From: Strigamia acuminata
Lineage: Eukaryota > Arthropoda > Chilopoda > Geophilomorpha > Linotaeniidae
DNA length: 64,000 nucleotides
Assembly (NCBI GenBank): GCA_949358305.1
Contig: OX442316.1
Span: 4,836,001-4,900,000, forward strand
Direction of reading: 5' to 3'
Numbering within the stretch: the first letter of the stretch is position 1; each line of letters starts with the position of its first letter. This document shows positions 24,401-36,400 of this stretch, piece after piece. Both the position numbers and the translations under genes were made by a program. The notes beneath the pieces are model-generated. The model ran no database searches. It was given only the letters and a program-made list of their open reading frames with translations, and was not told the origin of the DNA.

Positions 24401-27400
24401 GCTATGTTTTGATGCTTGACCTTACTTGTCTACACATCATGGAATACTACTTTTCCTTTTTTCTCTGCCAGTTTGTAAACTTGTAAACTGGCAGAATCAG
24501 GGCCGGCCATAGCAATTTTAGGGCCCAATTTGGACCATTTTGGTGGGGCCTTTTGGAAATGCTGCAACCACAAAATTTTTGGCATCGTCTGTAAATGACC
24601 ATTTCTTGCTGATGCCAGGGCTGGCTTTCGGTGCAATCGCACAGGGCACCAAAACTTAGGGGATGCATTAATGCGCCAAAATTTGCCAATTAACCCAGTA
24701 GTTTCCAAACTTTTTTGGTTCACGGCACCTTGTATACCTGTCACTGCTCCCCTTTAGGTGGTCATATGCCCCTGTAGGTCAGTCACGGCACCCCTGTATG
24801 TTAGTCACTGAACTAATACCATGTTCGCACCATGGATGTCATCCGAAGCTGCGGATCTAGATCCAAGATTGGTGTGAACACTGAACTCCGTTCACGGATC
24901 TAGATCTGTGTGCCCAACAACTCTGTTCGTCAATTGAGTTCCCACAACTCGATTCGACTTGGATTCTGATTGGAATTCATTAAATAATGTCAGCATTCCA
25001 TTGTTGCGCATCACATTTTGGTGTGAACACAACTCCATCCAAGTGAATATTGGAACTCTGTTCAGTTGGAGCTGATCGGGCCGATCAGATCCAGCCAAAC
25101 TCCATCCGTTGGTGTGAACATGGTATAACGGAGGAAAGGTCACTAAGAAGACCTACCGTATTTCTTCGATTCTAAGACGCACTCCCTATTTTAAAGATGT
25201 TTATTTGGTTAAAAAAAAATGCGTTTTAGAATCGAAGAAATACAGCATGTTAGTTTTCGTGCATTCAAAACAATGTATGACAGATCGCAGATAAAAACCC
25301 GGACAGGGCACTGATAGTCCTAGAGCCGGCTTTGCCCATTGCAGGGCCTGATTGGGTCTATTGAAATTGGTTGAAATGCCTTAAGGTCGGCCTTGGGCAG
25401 AATACAGCTTGGACATTCAAGAGAGTCATTAGGATGTGTGATGAACATGCTATGTGGGTTACCCAATTCCAATATTCTTTGGAACTGCTCGGTCCCATAC
25501 TCCTTTCTTTCACTAATGATAAATAATGTGCATCGCATTGAATAAAAAGTTGCAATATTTCACTATTCATGAGCAAAAAGTAATTATTTTTATTAGCATA
25601 TTTGGTTTTAGGACACTGACTTTGGTCTTAGGGAGGGTTGAACTTGAACGTGAAGAGTGAGAAAGAAAGGGTCAATGTGCATTACTGAGACCTACTGACC
25701 TTAATGCTTATGTAAGAGAACATGTTTTAGACCCACTTGTAGGAATTAGGAAAAAGAAAAACGGGGAAGAGTTACTCTTAAACACACATCAATAAAGAAG
25801 ATTAAGATTTATCATTTGGAATCAGCAATTGACCACATATTGAAGAGTGGAGTATTGAAATGAATTGTTATTACCTGGACAGGTTTTTTGGGGAAATGAA
25901 ATTATCAGTGATAAAAACCCACACCAGTAAAATAATCATTTATAATTCTGATATAATTTGCTTTGACTTTCCCACTAAGTCTTCAGTTGACCTTGTTCTC
26001 ACAGTGATAAGCAAAATGATTTCACGACTTGTGCAAAATTCAATGGTAAATGAACTAACTGTCTTTTCCTTTAATTCACTGACATAGTTTTTGACAAGGC
26101 GAGTTTGGGAATTGAAACAATACAATTTCTCTTGTTGTGTCTGTGGTTTATTGGAAAGGTTTTGAATAATAACCAGTTTTATAATCAATTATGTTTGGAA
26201 TTATCCACAATGTATAAAATTACACATGACTCGATTGTTGTAATTAGGGAAGTTTAGGGAAAATTTGTTATGGAGCTGCCAGCTGGTATAAAAAAAAATG
26301 GAATGTTTGTTCGGATACAACAATTTCACGCTTGAACACTACTGTACTAGATCACGTAAGGAATTCATTGTATGTTACACACGAATAACTTTCCTTTTTT
26401 TCCTCCTTGATTGTTTACTTTATTAAAATAAGGGAACAGTTAATGGTTGTGCGTCTAGTTTTTATTATTGTTATTACATTGTCTTAATCACTTAATTTTC
26501 GTAAGTGTACTGCGTTCAAAGCCAGACTTGACCCTAGTGACAAAATGATCGGCGACAAAATGACCCTGATTCGTTTTTTCTTAAGGTGGAAACACAAGGG
26601 AGCGGGTAAAATTCGAAAGCTTGCTAGTACAAGTTTAAAGAGGGAGTCATTTACAAGCTCACTTTACCCACTTTTGGCTTACCAGCTTAACTGGCAAACT
26701 CAAGCTAGCTAGGTAGCTAGCTATAAATTCCCACCAAAATCTCCAAGAATTTCCTCACGATTCTGATTGGATGTCAAAGTCACATGACCAAAACAGCAGC
26801 AAGCTTGAAGCTGGTAAATCAAACTCTGTTTGATCGGAGCGGGTGAGTACAAGCTCGCTTCAAAACCATATATTGGCCACATCAATATAATCCAATTTCG
26901 GCAGAAAAATCCCTAAACTTTCAACTGTCAAATCGTTGTTGTTTCAGGGTTGCCAACAATTTACTGCACAAATGGCGGCTAATTCAAATCTTGCGTTATT
27001 TTTGGGACACTCTACAAAAGCAAGCTTTTAAATTTTACTCGCTCTCTTGTGTTTCTACCTTTAGAACAAATTCTTGCTGACAAATATCAGTCGGTAACAC
27101 CCAGAGAGCATTGAAACAGTTATAAATATGACGTGATTAAGCGAAGGTGAATTCCAGATCATCAGATGGGTGGGGTTGGTTAGGACAAGTTTAGATTTTC
27201 AAGCACTTAATGGGTCCATCATCTCAGATGTTGTTTTTATAATGCTCTACATTGTAAGGACTAGCACGTTGAGTGCAAACGACCGTGAAACAACAACTAT
27301 AGAAAATAGAATTTTAAAAAGGTAAAAAGGTAATAAGTTAACTGTGCATCTTTGAGTAAACAATTTCACCACTTGATCTCAATAGTTTGGAAGCAAAAGA

Positions 27401-30400
27401 ATTTGGTTTTGGCAGAAGATGAATTGTTTAGCAAATCAGCCATTGAACAGAACAATTATCTAATTTTCAGGCCCCTGAGCTGTTAAAACCAGTTATTTGT
27501 GTGTTATTTGGGTCAAACAATACAAAAATGTGAATATTTAATTGTTTTATACGGAGTAATTCATTAGAGTCGAAGAGATGAATAAAAGCACTGAGAAGTG
27601 ATCAAATTTATTTCTCCTTAACCCAAAATCCATCTGGTTAGTGGTTTCCCTTGGTTAGGTTTATCCAAGGTCAAAAACTTGTTTATCATAATTCATAACA
27701 GGAGGCTAATATTAGATTACATCATAAACAACTCTTAACTTGATTTATTGTATGTATATATGGAAAAAGGTGATGCAACTTGAGAAATTTCAATTGGCTT
27801 TAAAGTTACATGTTTGCACAGTGTGTTTACAAAACTGAAATGCTGTGTTAATATTTGACATCCGCTTTACATACAGTTAAACTATTATCAAATTGTTTTG
27901 TTGTTTAGACAATACTGTAGTTAAAGTAGTGTACACAATTTTACTTCTGTTCTTGGTGCAGTACTAACACAACCAAGGATAATTTTGGTCACTCAAATTT
28001 ACTTCCTGCAAGTTTCTTAATAATTTTTAGGTGGATTAGTAGTTATTTTAAACTTTTAATTAAAGAAAATTCATATGTTAAGCCAGCAAGGTGCCTGAAG
28101 ATGGAGAATAAAATTTGACCTCTAAGGTCAACACTATAGGATTAGTATTCTTTGTTCTTTCAAAGTGTTTTCAGTGACCTGCAGACTTATGATAATGCAG
28201 CAACTGGTGTTGAATTTTGGATAAACTGTAGGGAAATTATACTGTAAAGGGTAAATTATGATAATAATAGATTTATAAATGAAACTGCATGCTTAAAAGT
28301 GTTTAAGACATCACATCAGGTGCTTTATCCATTAGTACAAGGATATATTTGTGATTATAAGACTCTAAATATAGCCAGAATCACTCAAAAGTTAAAACTT
28401 ATGCAGGAAGATTCAAATGGTGATGACCTTGATTGCTTCCATTTACAATTCCCCACTTGAAAGGCATTTGTGGTCAAGGAAGTTTTAAGTTGCTCTGTTT
28501 TTTATGATAATGCAAGTAAAAAAATAAACTAGATGACTGAATATTTATTGTGATGTAGATATGTCATGTAGATAACAGCGGAAACACTGAAGAGCACTAA
28601 CGAAGAAATTGACATTTGGATATCGGGATAATGTTTTTATATGTTAAAATTGGCGTAGCTCAAAAACAGGTTGTTTTACCGGATTGATAGAGGACCGATG
28701 CCTGCTGATCTACAACTGTACAACGCACCAGACCCTGGGAAGTTCTCAGAATTAAATGAATTCATGGAAGTCAATCAACTTCGAATCGATGAAAAATATA
28801 AGGCTTACCCTACTGCTGAAGAAAAGTCAGCATTCTTGAAGCAAGAGAAAAAGCTCGCAGAGAAAAATAACGTAGAAAATCTACGTTCCGAATACAATTT
28901 GCATCAAAGTGAATTACCGCGTGTTTAACCGCAAGAGCTAGGTGTCTGAAAGTTTGGAAACTGTCAGGAAACCATGTTAGAAACCCCCAAACCAATTATG
29001 TTTAGTCTATTCCTTCCCCTATGTATAACCTTTTACTCTTAGCATAAAGAAACCCATACAGAAAGAAGTGCTTCGTGTTGCCGGCTGATTATTATTATTA
29101 ACACAAGTTCCGGCATCTGTTTTAATGACTGCAACTTGCACTTGCAGTTGTCACCTGTAGGAATTTTAAAAAAATACAAGCGATTAATTTTTTTTATATC
29201 TTTATAAGTATTCATATTGATATTGCAGACTAATAGAGTAGTGTGGGAAAACGTGACAATGCTATGATTTCTTTTTTTTATTATTAAATTTATGTTCTCA
29301 GGAAAAGTGATGTTTTATTACATGCATGTTAATATTTTTATTTGAAAAGTTAGATCATTGCACTTTGACTTTAACTAATAAATGTAACTTGTTTTCTGTT
29401 CTAAAAATTTATTGGTATGATGGTAATCCTAGCCCACTCAAACTATATTGGTGTTGTTTATATAGTCATTTAGTATGTGACAATTGCTACTTTAATCCTG
29501 AATGAAATAGAATGAAGGAAGATTCTTTGAGGTGTGGTTTAAGAGGATGTGTTTCCTCTTCCTTTACATAAATTTATGAATTTTTCATGAAGCTTGCAGC
29601 CATATTTAAAATATTTAATTATCAAGTCAAAAGAGTAAGTTCAATAAACCCAAATTGTATTTTTTTTTCTTAAAGTGAAGTAAGCTTAAATATTTACAAC
29701 AGAATATGTATAATTACACATTTAACACAAAATAAAACACAAAAAAACCTCATTAACATATATTTTTTTAATTTTTTTGTTAGGATTATGAATAGAATTA
29801 TGAAAAATGATTTTTAAGTTCTTAAGTCAGACCTCACCCAATTCCTTTTTCCGGATTTTTATTTCTTTTTATTGCTATGAATTCATATTTTACAACCCTA
29901 AAAACCTGTTGTATGAACTACAAAGATAAGAAAATGCAAAATGTGGGAATAGGGAAGAGAAATAAGATAATAAAGTAATTGAGATGTGTGTTGACATCAC
30001 ATCATTTTATTATGTAATATTTTCCCATGTGAATTTGGACATTATTTTAAGTAAATTTCAAAATTCCCATTACCTTGTCCTCTTTAATTTAATTATTGTG
30101 TTTTAGCCAGCTGAATGTATATCTGCATAGAAGCTGACTGATGTAAAAAGTGGCTCTACCTTCCTTCTGTATATTTATCATTTGAAAATACATGCAAATA
30201 ATGTTGGAAAAAAACACTGATGAAATGGGAGATGAATATGGAACATGATTATCAACTTTTTCTCATAATAATGACACTAAACAAGTGTATTAATTTGTAT
30301 TGTGTGTGTTATTATTACAATGTCTATTCAAATGACAGTTATTGGTTAAAGGTCACACCAGCCAACTGATTATACAAAATGGTGGCAATAAAATCACTTT

Positions 30401-33400
30401 TTAGCCATAACTTTTTCACTTATGGAAGTTTATGAAACTTTTATGTAAATCATAACTACACAACACTGATTAACCCTTGGAACTTCATATACTGGATCAC
30501 TTTTGACCCATATTTTTTAATTAATTATATTTGGTAGCTTAAATTTTTTTTTTATATCTTAAAAAGTAACTTAGGTGGAGTTGTTAAAAATTTTGCACGG
30601 TCATTGTGAGGGAATTTGCAAAACTTGATTTAACACTCACACACTTCACGGAGTCTGTAGTAAGCGAAGACCGCTCTCCGGTCTTCGCAAGCAATTATTT
30701 AAGAAATGGTTTTAAAATTACACATATCCAATCATTATTTTTAATAGAATGAAACTTAAAAAGAAGAAATTACATTTTTTTTTAAAGTAGGTTATAATTT
30801 CTTACAATCTTATTATTTTTTTTTTTTTCAATTTCATTATACGTGTTCAAAATACATCAAGTGTAATCTTGTTTAATGCTTTCCATATGGAATGTAAGGT
30901 GAAAAAAGAGAGAAAAAAAATACTTCATATGGAATTGAACTGATTTTTTTTTTATTTTAAAAATGACACCTTAAAAAAATAGGGTGTGGAAGGAGAAGGA
31001 TGTGGTTGAGAGTGAGTGAATAGCCTGAATTGCCAAAACTAGTTCACAGTCAGCATAATGATAAGCCAAAATGAGAAAAAATTAGAAAAAAATCAAGATA
31101 GAAATTAGAATATTTTACAGGGAATTGACTTGATTGAACTGGGTGAGTTATTGTTACATTTTGGCTGCTAATTGTTAATTTGGACAAGCTTACCAGGTGT
31201 AAATGGGGTTTATGGACTGACAACAAACAAATGATAGGAAGCAGGGAGAAAGAAGGGGAAATTAGGACAAGGTGAAAGCATTTATATTGAATACACTTAT
31301 GTGTCTCTAAAGGACATTGCATAGTTGTAAATTATTATTATTAGCTTGGAGTAGAGTGAAACTGCATCTGTATGCAAGAATTAAAAGATATTGACTTCAA
31401 ACCATCACTGGGATTGATGGCAATGCTAATTATTGCACAATTTTCAATTACAACCATGAAGACTTCTCATTATTATGTGAAAGGACATAAAAATGTGTAA
31501 GAAGGAAGTTTCAGTTCTAGTTCTTTTATTATTTTTTGTTTATTGTGCTTTTAGGTAGTGTTAGTAAGTTGTTGATTGACATCTCAATATCACTATGTGG
31601 GTGGGTGCAAGCATAGAGTTCATTTTTGGCCTTACAACAATTCTGTTTAACAAGTTGAGTAATTATAGTGTGTGGAAATTTATGAATTTTGAATTTCTGC
31701 ATGTTTATATCAACACGATTTATTTAATTGTCACGTTAGGGTTGTAAATCAAATGTGGTTGGACATTTTTTTATGTTAAACTTGCCATGGAAATTAAATT
31801 GATGATATGCTACAATTTTCCATTCAAATGACTCATTGTACATTTCGGTTATTTATGGTGACTTAATCATTTTATTGTATTTCTGCCAGGATGATAAATG
31901 TTCATAATTTAGTGTGAAGTTAAAGCTGGACATGTTTATTTTCTCATTTACAATTGTGACGTTTTTTATACACAGCTTAGTATCCATAGGATATCTTATC
32001 TTAATTGCCTAATTAAACAAGGGAAATGTTAAGGACATTCATCATGGAAATCGTAAATTGGATACTCGCATCCTCCAGGTGGTTGAAAAATACATTGAAA
32101 TTGTATTGAAATGTAATTTAAAATGTATTTTGTAATTTTAAAACGCTACTTTATAAAATATATTATGAAATGCATTACCAATATTATTATTTGTCAAATA
32201 TAAATGCATTACCAAGTGCATTTTTTCAATAATATTGCAAAATGCATTATTTAATGTACAAAATGTACAAAATGTTACACATTTTGGCACGCCACTAAAA
32301 GTGAGACAAAAATTACAAATTTTTTTGTTACAAAAATTGTTATTTTTATTTTTAGTGATATGGGACGTGCCAGATAGAATATCCCGAGGAAACACTGTGA
32401 GGCAGCAGAAATGAGATATCCAAGAAAGTCTAGGACATTCTATTGTGTAGGTCGCTTGGTTTTAGATAGCTAATGTGTAGTTATGTACTGAGTAGGCCAA
32501 GCCATTATGCAATTGAATAAAGCATTACTAGTAATTAATCTTGTTCAACTAAAAAATTGATCCAATAACTGAGTGTTGACAACTGAACACAATTATTGTT
32601 CATTAACAAAAAGAAAAGGTTAATAAGTTGAGTTCTTTAAGTGACCTTTGGTCATGACTAACCTGAATGTAATTTAGTACAAATATTTGGGAAATTGGGT
32701 TTTTGTCTGCAGGAAAAAAGCAAAGAGTGGACATAAATTATGGTATTAATGGGTTTGCCTGGAATGTTGTGTGACAACTTGTACTGAAAGCACATAGAGT
32801 AACAGTGGGTTTGATTTTGACACCTTGCAGTGGTTAATTAATATTCAGATGTCGTTTCATAAGAATGGCTTGTTGATTAAGGGGAGCAGATCGTTTGAGG
32901 GACAAACACATTAATCCGAAAAAGGTTTCGCTATAAATTTGCCTTAGAAAGCGGTTGAAGGGAATAAAAATTATCTACACAATACTTCAATTATGCTTGG
33001 AACATTTTGATTTTAATTTTTAAGTGTTACATGTTTTAAATGACAAATTCACGTTAATTTTTGTGCTGCAGGTAAAATTTTCTGTTTCACTTTTTTGTGA
33101 ATATTTTATGTAATTTTTTTTTCAATTTAAATTTTTTGAAAAAAGAAAACTTGAATAATAAGTGGAAACCTATTTTTACTTAACCTTAGTAATTCCCTGT
33201 AACAAACAGGTGGTGTAGGGCAGAAGAGAAATAAGTCATGGCCATGTGGTTTGCGCAGATGATACCGCCACCTCGAAATTATGGGAAAGTTTCTGCGCTT
33301 TTACGGCCGCAGTAGTAATAAAAAAACAATAGAAACACTCCAGTTTAAAAATGAATATAAGTTAATCAGATTTAGTAAAAATAATCTGATTTAAATTGAG

Positions 33401-36400
33401 TATTTGGATAAAATTAGGCTTAGCAGAAATTAAAACTCTTCTAACAATTAAATAAAATTAAATAAAACAGCTAACAATTAAAAAATCAGCCCAGCAATTA
33501 AATAAAACAGTATAAAAATTGAAAAAAAAGCAGCCTAACAATTGAAAAAGAGCAGCCTAACAATTGAAAAAGATCAGCCTAACAATTGAAAAACAGTCTA
33601 ACAATTAAAAAACAGCAGCCTAACAATGGAAAAACAGCCTAACAATTGAAAAACAGCCTAACAATTGAAAAACAGCCTAACAATTGAAAAAGAGCCTAAC
33701 AATTGAAAAAGAGCCTAACAATTGAAAAACAGCCTAACAATTGTAAAAACAGCAGCCTAACAATTGAAAAAGAGCCTAACAATTGAAAAACAGCAGCCAA
33801 TCAATTGAAAAACAGCAGCCTAACAATTGAAAAACAGCAGCCTAACAATTGAAAAAGAGCCTAACAATTGAAAAACAGTTTAACAATTGAAAAACAGCCT
33901 AGCAATTGAAAAACAGTTTAACAATTGAAAAACAGCAGCCTAACAATTGAAAAACAGTTTAACAATTGAAAAACAGCCTAGCAATTGAAAAACAGCAGCC
34001 TAACAATTGAAAAACAGCAGCCTAACAATTAAAAAAGCAGCCTAACAAACAAGAAAAATAGCAGTTAAATAAATGAAGCGATGGAAAGTAATGCGTAATT
34101 AAAGCAATTTAATCAAAACTTAAAAAATAAATTAAAAGTGGTTTTAAAACAGGAACAACATTACCATGACTAGAAATGATTAGAATTCTTTTCCTTGATG
34201 TTTAATTGCCAACAAGTACCAAATTTTTCTGCTTTGGTAGCCATGGGAAACTATCAGTGACCAAAAAATTGAGGAGGTGGTCAGTTTGCAACCCACATTT
34301 CTCAGTAGGTTATTGCAGATCTTAAAATCTCAAATGACCTTTCCATTGTATATTAAAGAAAAAGAGGTTAAGATATGCGAATTGACATAGTCAAAGTTCA
34401 TCCGCGGCTTCATGATTCAAAATCATTTTCACAAGATTGTACAGTTATAGAACAGTCTCTTGTAATTAGAGCTAATTAGAGCTTAGAATACATTATTAGC
34501 ACGCAAGAAAATAATTACTGAGCAACAGAGTGCAGTTCCTAGCTCAATCTACAATATTTGCATTAAACGCTTGATGAATCAATACAAAAGAAAATCACAA
34601 TAATTTCTACACTTTTAACTACAGTAGTTATTAATCAATTGTAGTTGCTAAGTCCTTGGCAAGCTTAACTTTTTCCAATGACCCTGCAGGAAGGATTTGG
34701 ATAGTGGCATCAAAATGTTGAATCCAGAGTGAGGCTAAGCTCACTGACCGCAACTGACTACTTGTTCGCACACATCTGACCTACAACTGACAGACTGGTC
34801 TGAAAGGGTTTTGCTTTTTCTTTGTGTTTTTTTCTTCTTCCCAGCCCAAAGTTGAATTGATCATGGTCATTAACTAGTGTTTACTTTACTCATCAGATAT
34901 GCATTCGTGGGTCTGTCAAGTTCCTTGTGGAACAATAGAACACATTCGCAATGACCGGACTGAAGTTGCCACAACATTGCATATATAGTCTACGGACCGA
35001 CCGATACCCAATGTTAAAATTTCTCAAAATCTATACTTCAGAATTATCTGAAATTTGACAACAAGGTTCCCTAACATCGCACAGAAACCAGACTCTTGCA
35101 GACTTTGAAATGCCAAAAATAAGAAAATCTACAATGTGGGAATAAAATCCATAATTGCTCAAAGAATGCATTGTTTTATATTGCAGCCAGGCCTAAATCT
35201 TTCTAAATTATTTTTTTTAAAAAAGTTTACGTAAGCTAATTATCTACTTTTAGTTTTTTGTTTCTAACTCAAGAATTACTAGCCTTTGGGGGTCTATTTG
35301 GGCTAAAAGCCTGTGCACAAATGAATTACAACAATGTAAAGAGAAAAAAATTGACCTACTGCTGTAGAAAAAAATGGGGTCTGGAAGAAGTGTGAAAACA
35401 TGGTTCATCCAACAACAAAAAAACTTTTAATATCTCATTAGAAGTTGTAGTTTAATTAATATCAATTTACCAAAAATAGAGAAGAAAGACTTGCCGTAGA
35501 ATGAGAGCAAAGCGTGGGACCTGTTTATTGCACTTGTGTCTGCACACAACTTCCTTAAAACGCCCCCAGTTTCAAGGTACCATGTTTGTTTTTTGTGTCC
35601 AGTTAGGTATAGTATTAAACCTCATTTATTTTGTTCTGCAAGCAGTTAAGCAATACTTTCTGTGTCACTTTTTGTAACTTTTTTCCTTTTTATTGCTTTA
35701 AATGTTAGGGTATAACACATGGGGTAACTTCCTGTGGTACCTATAAACCCATTTTTAGGGTCAATTTGACCAAGTTTCTGGATTTAATTTAAAACTCATT
35801 GTAATTCAGTCCACACACAACACACCATAACAATTATGTCTTAAGTCAATTAAAAAAAAATACCAATTGGTCTTGCATTGCAACAGATGCCTAATTCACA
35901 TATCATTTCTAACTGTGTTAAGACAGACCTTGTTTTTATAATAATAATAAAAAATTAGATAATTGGCATAAGTGTTATATATCATGATAATTCAGGGTTG
36001 TTTGTTTGGAGAAATAAATTTTTAAAAAAGTGGAATAAAATTCAAGTGTTATTCATTGCTGTGAGCACTTTGTGCACAAGTGAGAGAGAAGTTTTTGAGC
36101 TAACTTGAGAAACCAGTTGTGTATCTGAAATGTTATCCAAAATAAAAATAAAAAAATAAAAATTGCTTTAGGCTAAAACTAACCTGAAAAAGCATTTGTT
36201 TTGAGGTCAACTTGTGTGTCTGGATGAGAACATTCTTGGCATTTCAATCTCCCTACTGACTGAGTGAGTTAAGTGCCTTTTGTTCATGTCACATGTGACA
36301 CTGATTTTGCATTATTTGAATGCCATAATCATAAATTACTTTATTATAAAAAAAAATTTTTTTTATTGTTTTTATTTTTTTTTGCACTTTTGGAATTGTA

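Noticed and set aside
33460-34055. CRISPR-like array
   Set aside because: Units are contiguous, AT-rich tandem repeats without unique spacers, in a eukaryotic intron.
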